Shown here: positions 59,331 through 64,000 of the stretch, in pieces | How positions within the stretch are numbered: the first letter of the stretch is position 1 | Layout: every line of letters starts with the position of its first letter | Origin: Neptuniibacter sp048548695 | GTDB lineage: Bacteria > Pseudomonadota > Gammaproteobacteria > Pseudomonadales > Balneatricaceae | Length of the DNA stretch: 64,000 bases | Direction: 5' to 3' (one strand) | NCBI RefSeq assembly: GCF_048548695.1 | Contig: NZ_JBLYIF010000001.1 | Made by a program: the position numbers and the translations under genes | Notes under the pieces: generated by a model | What the model saw: the letters and a program-made list of their open reading frames with translations, nothing else | Told to the model about the DNA's origin: nothing | Databases searched by the model: none

Positions 59331-60506
59331 ATGATTACCTCGTTCCATCCACCGGCGCGTACCCTTATGGGGCCGGGACCTTCCGATGTCAGCCCTCGGG
59401 TACTAGCAGCCATGGCGCGGCCTACCATCGGGCACCTTGATCCTGCTTTCATCCAGATGATGGATGAAATTAAGGTGATGTTGAAAACCGTATTCAATAC
59501 TGACAATGAACTCACTATCCCTGTATCCGCACCAGGCTCTGCCGGTATGGAAGCCTGCTTTGTTAACCTGGTAGAGCGCGGCGATAAGGTGATCGTCTGT
59601 CAGAACGGCGTGTTTGGTGGGCGGATGAAAGAAAACGTCCAGCGCTTAGGTGGCGAAGCCATCATGGTCGAAGATGCGTGGGGTAAACACGTTGACCCCG
59701 ACAAGGTGCGCGCGGCTTTTAGTGCCCACCCAGACGCTAAAATTCTGGCTTTCGTGCATGCTGAAACCAGTACCGGCGTGCGCTCTGATGCCCAGGCGTT
59801 ATGCGCCATTGCCAAAGAGTATGGTGCATTGACGATTGTGGATGCTGTGACTTCGTTGGCTGGGATTGAAGTCAAGGTAGATGAGTGGGGTATCGATGCG
59901 ATTTATTCCGGTACCCAGAAATGTTTGTCCTGCCCGCCGGGCATCTCGCCGGTAAGCTTCAGTGATGCCGCAGTTGAACGGGTTAAAGCGCGTACCACGT
60001 CGGTGCCAAGCTGGTTCTTGGATAAAAATCTGGTGATGGGATATTGGAGTGGCGGTGGCAAACGTGCCTACCACCATACCGCGCCTATCAACTCCCTGTA
60101 TGCATTGCATGAAGCATTGCTGCTGGTACTGGAAGAGGGCCAGGAAAATGTCTGGGCGCGTCACCAAAAACATCATCTGGCACTACGGGCAGGCCTGGAA
60201 GCAATGGGTCTGACGTTTCTGGTAGATGAGAGCCATCGTTTGCCGCAGCTGAATTCGGTATGTATTCCTGAGGGTGTTGATGATGCCGCTGTGCGTACTG
60301 CCTTGCTGCAGAACTATAGCCTGGAAATTGGTGCAGGTTTAGGCTCTTTGGCCGGAAAAGTGTGGCGTATTGGCCTGATGGGCGCCGCCTGTAATCAGCG
60401 TAATGTGATGCTCTGTCTGGATGCGCTGGAAAATACCCTGCAGGGTATGGATGCTCCGATCAAGCTGGGTGTGGCTGCTCAAGCAGCACTGCAAGCGTAC
60501 CGTTAA
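59331..60506 (+). CDS. Class V aminotransferase (serine/alanine-glyoxylate type)
   Basis: A 391-residue fold-type I PLP enzyme of the small soluble AGT/SPT group. GPGPSDVSPRVLAAMARPTIGHLD, PGSAGMEACFVNLV, VDAVTSLAGIEV and the PLP Lys in YSGTQKCLSCPPG. Such enzymes transaminate serine or alanine with glyoxylate or pyruvate; the exact substrate cannot be told. Glyoxylate handling would fit the aceA in this window but is inference. Confidence 0.92.
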   Translation: MITSFHPPARTLMGPGPSDVSPRVLAAMARPTIGHLDPAFIQMMDEIKVMLKTVFNTDNELTIPVSAPGSAGMEACFVNLVERGDKVIVCQNGVFGGRMKENVQRLGGEAIMVEDAWGKHVDPDKVRAAFSAHPDAKILAFVHAETSTGVRSDAQALCAIAKEYGALTIVDAVTSLAGIEVKVDEWGIDAIYSGTQKCLSCPPGISPVSFSDAAVERVKARTTSVPSWFLDKNLVMGYWSGGGKRAYHHTAPINSLYALHEALLLVLEEGQENVWARHQKHHLALRAGLEAMGLTFLVDESHRLPQLNSVCIPEGVDDAAVRTALLQNYSLEIGAGLGSLAGKVWRIGLMGAACNQRNVMLCLDALENTLQGMDAPIKLGVAAQAALQAYR

Positions 60507-60513
60507 AACGATT

Positions 60514-60535
60514 CCCCCATGCGGCTGCGTGGGGG
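60514..60535. terminator. Hairpin between convergent aminotransferase and TlpA-like genes
   Basis: CCCCCATGC/GCGTGGGGG, nine pairs (one G-T), loop GGCT. T-tracts on either side are short, so termination is likely but not certain. Confidence 0.6.
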
Positions 60536-60537
60536 AG

Positions 60538-61035
60538 TTACTTATCTTTGAGCAGTGTTTGTAGTTTCGCCAGGGTATCTGCGCTGTCCCACTCTCTGCC
60601 ACCCAGAACCGTTTCTACCTTTTTGCCACTGCGGTCATAAATCAGGGTTGTTGGCAGTCCGCGAAGTCCCAGTGCGCCAAATGAAAGACCCTGCTCATCC
60701 AACAGGATGGGAAATTTAAGCTCTGTATCCAATTCCAGCAGGAAGGCGGAGACTGCCCCCTCGGTTTCACCAGTGTTGATAGCGATAATCTCAAATGGTT
60801 CACCCAGCATAGACTGGCGTAATCGCTCCATTCCAGGCATCTCTTTGATGCAGGGAGGACACCAGGTGGCCCAAAAGTTGAGTACCACGACTTTGCCTTT
60901 ATAACTCTCAAGTGCAACAGGTTGCCCATCAATATCCTGAAAGCTATAGCTGAAGATATCCTTATCCTGAGCGGTTACGGTTTGGCACAAACAGCTAAGC
61001 AATAAACAGCAGACAGCAAGTAGACGGGATTTCAT
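60538..61035 (-). CDS. TlpA-like exported thioredoxin
   Basis: A 165-residue periplasmic thiol-disulfide protein: signal peptide (LLAVCCLLLSCLCQTVTA), then a TlpA/ResA domain with FWATWCPPCIKEMPGMERL and cis-Pro in GLPTTLIYDRSG. The frame reaches 61095, but ATG 61035 begins right before the signal peptide. The first bases of its upstream region are shared with the leader of the divergent dehydrogenase gene. Confidence 0.92.
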   Translation of the reverse strand: MKSRLLAVCCLLLSCLCQTVTAQDKDIFSYSFQDIDGQPVALESYKGKVVVLNFWATWCPPCIKEMPGMERLRQSMLGEPFEIIAINTGETEGAVSAFLLELDTELKFPILLDEQGLSFGALGLRGLPTTLIYDRSGKKVETVLGGREWDSADTLAKLQTLLKDK

Positions 61036-61126
61036 CGGATTATCAGGCCCAGTAGCGGTTTTCAAAACAGTGTTGAGTTTATACTCTGATAACACTCAAG
61101 TGGATTGGTTCAGGCAGGTACACGAC

Positions 61127-62002
61127 ATGAAAGTAGCATTTATTGGTCTTGGCGTCATGGGCTTCCCCATGGCCGGCCATTTGGCACGGGCAGGGCATGA
61201 GGTCTGTGTATACAACCGAACGTCAGCGAAGGCTGAGGCCTGGCAGGAGACCCATAACGGGCAGCATGCCGACACCCCGGCGGCAGCAGCCTATGAGGCT
61301 GAGATTGTCTTTACTTGTGTCGGTAATGATGACGATCTGGAGTCGGTGGTGTTGGGAGAGCGGGGCGCACTGGCTGGCATGGAGCAAGGCGCGGTGTTAG
61401 TGGATCATACAACCGCGTCTGCTGATGTGGCGCGGCGTTTGTCTGATAGTGCTCAAACGCGCGGAGTTGGCTTTATTGATGCGCCGGTATCGGGTGGCCA
61501 GGCCGGTGCTGAAAACGGTGTGCTAAGCATCATGTGTGGTGGCGATGAATCTACATATGACAAGGTAGAGCCTGTCATGAAAGCCTATGGCCGTTCCATT
61601 CAGCGCCTCGGGCCGGTTGGCTCAGGTCAGTTGGCAAAAATGGTTAATCAAATCTGTGTTGCTGGGGTATTGCAGGGCTTGGCAGAAGGGGTGCATTTTG
61701 CCAAGCAAGCGGGGCTGGATCCCTTACAGGTGTTTGAACTGATTCAGCATGGCGCTGCCGGTTCATGGCAGATGGCCAACCGGCATCAAAGTATGGTCGC
61801 CGGGCGTTATGATTTTGGCTTTGCTGTAGACTGGATGCGGAAAGATCTGAATATTGCGTTGGCAGAGTCACGACGTAATGGCGCACAGCTGCCGGTCACT
61901 GCCCTGATAGATCAGTTTTATGCTGATCTTCAGCGGCAAGGGGCAGGGCGTGAGGATACCTCAAGCTTACTGCACAGGTTGGAGTCCAATAATAACCATT
62001 AA
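61127..62002 (+). CDS. Beta-hydroxyacid dehydrogenase (3-hydroxyisobutyrate type)
   Basis: A 291-residue NAD(P)-dependent dehydrogenase. Cofactor motif FIGLGVMGFPMAGHLARAG, substrate motif DAPVSGGQAGAENGVLSIM, catalytic Lys in GSGQLAKMVNQI. It could be tartronate semialdehyde reductase or 3-hydroxyisobutyrate dehydrogenase; the context does not decide. ATG 61127 follows AGGTA; the longer frame from 61070 overlaps the divergent gene's promoter and is rejected. Confidence 0.92.
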   Translation: MKVAFIGLGVMGFPMAGHLARAGHEVCVYNRTSAKAEAWQETHNGQHADTPAAAAYEAEIVFTCVGNDDDLESVVLGERGALAGMEQGAVLVDHTTASADVARRLSDSAQTRGVGFIDAPVSGGQAGAENGVLSIMCGGDESTYDKVEPVMKAYGRSIQRLGPVGSGQLAKMVNQICVAGVLQGLAEGVHFAKQAGLDPLQVFELIQHGAAGSWQMANRHQSMVAGRYDFGFAVDWMRKDLNIALAESRRNGAQLPVTALIDQFYADLQRQGAGREDTSSLLHRLESNNNH

Positions 62003-62033
62003 TATATTGTGGCTATTATGTTCTATGGGTTAA

Positions 62034-62061
62034 TAGACAAACAGTATCATATGGCTATAAT
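62034..62061 (+). promoter_or_regulatory. Strong promoter for the small membrane protein
   Basis: TAGACA (62034-62039), 16-bp spacer, TATAAT (62056-62061). The -10 is perfect and the -35 misses one base. It points at the 44-codon ORF starting at 62107. Confidence 0.72.
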
Positions 62062-62106
62062 TCGCCGCCAAATACGATTTCTATTATTACCCTTGGGGAC
62101 AGTTCT

Positions 62107-62241
62107 ATGGATAAATACAGCCTGATTTCGGTTGCGCCAAGCCTGGCCATTGTTGTGGCCATGATTATCGGTACTTTTGTTGGAACTCGCATTCTGAAAA
62201 AAGTTATCGCCAAAGATGCCGCCGCTGCTGCTAAGCAGTAA
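62107..62241 (+). CDS. Small single-helix membrane protein, 44 residues
   Basis: A 44-codon ORF with its own near-consensus promoter, a GGGGA ribosome-binding site, and a hairpin after the stop. The protein has a short polar N-terminus (MDKYSLISV), one membrane helix (residues about 10-29) containing a GTFVG small-residue motif that could mediate helix packing, then a basic/Ala-rich cytoplasmic tail (KKVIAKDAAAAAKQ). No family recognised. The promoter strength and complete gene architecture argue it is expressed. Confidence 0.7.
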   Translation: MDKYSLISVAPSLAIVVAMIIGTFVGTRILKKVIAKDAAAAAKQ

Positions 62242-62249
62242 GCATCCCG

Positions 62250-62274
62250 ACCGGGTTGCCTTTGGTAACCCGGT
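62250..62274 (+). terminator. Hairpin after the small membrane protein
   Basis: ACCGGGTTGCC/GGTAACCCGGT, eleven pairs (one G-T) around TTT, nine bases after the stop codon. No T-tract follows, so it is a probable transcript end or stabiliser rather than a textbook terminator. Confidence 0.5.
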
Positions 62275-62285
62275 GCTCCCGCCTT

Positions 62286-63116
62286 TTACCACGTATCGGG
62301 CACAATAAAGCCTCTATCTGTTTCAGCCCACGCACCTTTGTCAATAATACCTCGTGAAACCAATACCGGCCGAGTCTGTTGTGACAGCCAATGGTTAAAT
62401 TCCGCCTGTGATATCGGGGCTTGCAACCTGGCGTGCAACCAGTAGGGTTTATCCAGGGGCATGAGCTGTAATTGTGTGTCTTGCCATAGCGTTGATGCCG
62501 ATGCCTGCCTTAGCCACCAGCCTTGCAGGTGTGCGGGGTTAATCTCCGGTGCCAGTTGTTCCGGGCAGCCTTCTTGCCAGGGGTGAAACAGGTAGCCCTG
62601 CAGTAAAAGCCGCTGGCGCTGTGGTATCAGGTTGAGTTGTTGTAGAAGGTCTTTAGCCGCGCGGTGTTTAGCAAGTGGCAGTTGATGTTCAAGCAAGCGC
62701 AGGTATTTTTTATCCAGCCGGTCGGTTTTTCCCGGACCAATATAATCACTAAGTTGATCGCCTTTACCTACTCTTAGATAAAACTTTACCGCGCATTCAA
62801 GGTGGAAGATTTGCTGGTTCTGTTGGCCGATGAAGTCAAATTCGCCCAGGGTTATTTTGTCTTTTTTGACTTGTATGTTTCTTTTAAAAACAGTTATTTG
62901 AGATGACTTATTAAAAATAAATTCAACTATATTTTCATAGTAAAAACCTAGTCGGCGCGGTGCAGGGATTGCTTCATCAAGTGTTGATTCGGTATAACCG
63001 GCAGGCTCAATTAAGCCTGTCAGCCAATCGGTGGCATCGGTAATTCCACTGCCGCTTGGCAGTTTGATCAGACTGGGGCTGCGTAGAACCCATTCCAAAT
63101 CTGTAGTCACCGTCAT
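62286..63116 (-). CDS. DUF1853 family protein
   Basis: About 276 residues of the DUF1853 family, whose function is unknown but whose core (LGFYYENIVEFIF, TLGEFDFIGQ, HLECAVKFYL) looks like a nuclease-type fold with E-x-D and E-x-x-V-K acidic/Lys residues. The central segment (62880-62940) is much more AT-rich than its surroundings. ATG 63116 is preceded by AAGAGA; ATG 63137 is an alternative. Divergent from the 104-residue gene. Confidence 0.85.
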   Translation of the reverse strand: MTVTTDLEWVLRSPSLIKLPSGSGITDATDWLTGLIEPAGYTESTLDEAIPAPRRLGFYYENIVEFIFNKSSQITVFKRNIQVKKDKITLGEFDFIGQQNQQIFHLECAVKFYLRVGKGDQLSDYIGPGKTDRLDKKYLRLLEHQLPLAKHRAAKDLLQQLNLIPQRQRLLLQGYLFHPWQEGCPEQLAPEINPAHLQGWWLRQASASTLWQDTQLQLMPLDKPYWLHARLQAPISQAEFNHWLSQQTRPVLVSRGIIDKGAWAETDRGFIVPDTW

Positions 63117-63154
63117 AGAATGTCTCTTTGGGTTCATTCCCGCTGATTGTCTGT

Positions 63155-63180
63155 CCGGCTGCCTGATTTGGCGCGGCCGG
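63155..63180. promoter_or_regulatory. GC-rich inverted repeat in a divergent promoter region
   Basis: CCGGCTGC/GCGGCCGG (eight pairs, one G-T) with a 10-base loop lies in the 92-bp gap between the DUF1853 gene and the 104-residue gene. Possible shared operator. Confidence 0.3.
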
Positions 63181-63208
63181 TGTGCCATTAAGGATAGAGA
63201 ATAACACT

Positions 63209-63523
63209 ATGGTAATGATCCAACACAAGGGGAACGATCTGCCCTTAAATGAACAAGAGCGCGAAGTGATGATGTCAGAATCAGACATCAACAATATTCT
63301 GGTTAACGGCGCGCAAATTTCTCTCACCAAACTTCGTCGCGCGCGCAACACCGATGCCCGACTGTGCTACTACGCCGAGATCGGTGTGTATCTGGAAGTG
63401 TCACTGTCCCGTGGTGCCGGCATTACCGAAGAAACGATGAATGCCCTGCAGGAGATTCACCGAGTGGCCACCCATGAATATATGGAAGGGCAAAAATTAA
63501 AACGCAAGGCTGCTCCTGTCTGA
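63209..63523 (+). CDS. Conserved-looking hypothetical protein upstream of uvrC
   Basis: About 104 residues, mixed alpha/beta, no signal or membrane segment. Notable stretches are SDINNILVNGAQISLTKLRR and CYYAEIGVYLEVSLSRG; the tail is basic. I do not recognise the family. The frame starts with a GTG at 63182; ATG 63209 or 63215 is likelier. uvrC begins one base after its stop codon, so it belongs to the uvrC transcript and may be involved in, or simply carried with, DNA repair. Confidence 0.7.
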   Translation: MVMIQHKGNDLPLNEQEREVMMSESDINNILVNGAQISLTKLRRARNTDARLCYYAEIGVYLEVSLSRGAGITEETMNALQEIHRVATHEYMEGQKLKRKAAPV

Positions 63524-63524
63524 C

Positions 63525-64000
63525 GTGGCTGACGCAAAACCCCAACCAGCCTTTGATGCCAAAGCGTTTCTCGCACACCTTACCCGGCGTCCGGGTGTAT
63601 ACCAGATGTATGATGCCGTTGGGCAGTTACTGTACATCGGCAAGGCCAAGAATCTGCGCAATCGTGTTGGTAGCTATTTCCGCAGCACGGGTTTGTCAAT
63701 CAAAACCCGTGCTCTGGTCAGTAAAATCCAGGATGTTCAGGTTACTGTCACCCATAGTGAAACTGAAGCGTTATTGCTAGAGCAGAACCTCATCAAGCAA
63801 TACCGTCCGCCATACAATATCTTGCTCAGGGATGATAAGTCCTATCCCTATATTTTTATCTCCGATAAGCAAGCTTATCCCGCCGTAAGATTTAGTCGCG
63901 GCACCAATGACAAAAGCGGACGCTATTTCGGGCCATTCCCAAGCGGCGGGGCGGTTAGAGAAAGCCTTAATCTGCTGCAAAAGGTGTTTCGCATTCGTCA
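63525..64000 (+). CDS. uvrC: Excinuclease ABC subunit C (3' end outside window)
   Basis: The first 158 codons of UvrC, the dual-incision nuclease of nucleotide excision repair; the frame is open to the window end. The GIY-YIG domain is visible: RRPGVYQMYD, LLYIGKAKNLRNRVGSYF, ETEALLLEQNLIKQYRPPYN and LLRDDKSYPYI. GTG at 63525 is the plausible start, one base after the preceding gene; the ribosome-binding site is weak. Confidence 0.95.
   Translation, partial: MADAKPQPAFDAKAFLAHLTRRPGVYQMYDAVGQLLYIGKAKNLRNRVGSYFRSTGLSIKTRALVSKIQDVQVTVTHSETEALLLEQNLIKQYRPPYNILLRDDKSYPYIFISDKQAYPAVRFSRGTNDKSGRYFGPFPSGGAVRESLNLLQKVFRIR

Noticed and set aside
63553..63780. 75-codon ORF at the start of uvrC
   Set aside because: Out-of-frame shadow; the correct frame encodes a clear GIY-YIG domain and stays open to the window end.
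1..64000. Prophage, insertion sequence, CRISPR array or defence island
   Set aside because: No transposase, integrase, phage, Cas or restriction genes, no regularly spaced repeats and no terminal inverted repeats were seen; gene order is largely ancestral.

Overview
The window is a dense stretch of housekeeping chromosome from a gammaproteobacterium, probably a marine or halotolerant member of the Pseudomonadales/Oceanospirillales. Three things point there: the isocitrate lyase is the 531-residue Pseudomonas type, several gene runs follow the order known from Pseudomonas and Escherichia coli, and an ectoine/hydroxyectoine uptake system is present. I see no rRNA, tRNA, CRISPR array, prophage or insertion sequence. 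The window opens inside ylqF and closes inside uvrC.

Region 1 (1-2.7 kb): a YlqF GTPase (5' end cut off), a small highly charged protein, a twin-CDGSH iron-sulfur protein and a YhiN-type flavoprotein. Region 2 (2.9-10 kb): a complete MoxR/Bat ('aerotolerance') operon of six overlapping or closely packed genes, with BatB and BatC fused. Region 3 (10-15.3 kb): a 565-bp non-coding stretch with stem-loops and repeats, then ehuBCDA, an OmpW porin with an FNR/Anr-like box upstream, and an orphan protein resembling the ADP-ribosyltransferase fold. Region 4 (15.5-26.5 kb): aceA with a divergent LysR gene and several candidate operators, then roxA, trmJ, purB, hflD, mnmA, nudJ, moaE, rluE and icd. Both enzymes of the glyoxylate-shunt branch point are therefore present.

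Region 5 (26.5-39.4 kb): cspD, clpS-clpA, infA, bpt, aat, trxB, ftsK, lolA, rarA, crcB, serS and a GNAT acetyltransferase. ClpS, ClpA, Aat and Bpt together make up the bacterial N-degron pathway. A long inverted repeat between trxB and aat would bury the aat ribosome-binding site. Region 6 (39.4-51.4 kb): maf, then yceD-rpmF-plsX-fabD-fabG-acpP-fabF-pabC-mltG-tmk-holB-pilZ-tatD, a radical SAM gene and yjbQ. This is the classic fatty-acid/replication cluster but without fabH. Its first gene has a near-consensus promoter so close to the ATG that the mRNA should be leaderless or nearly so.

Region 7 (51.5-62 kb): an alanine/glycine symporter, a glycine-zipper protein, a CheW-like protein, tusDCBE, yccA, truC, a tandem-thioredoxin exported protein, mtnN, a class V aminotransferase, a TlpA-like thioredoxin and a beta-hydroxyacid dehydrogenase. 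TusBCDE here and MnmA in region 4 act in the same 2-thiouridine pathway. Region 8 (62-64 kb): an unlisted 44-residue membrane protein behind a strong promoter, a DUF1853 gene, an unrecognised 104-residue protein and the start of uvrC.

No obviously new multi-gene system is visible. The best leads are single elements: the 44-residue membrane protein, the ART-like orphan, the aat leader hairpin, the leaderless yceD promoter, and the non-coding block before ehuB.
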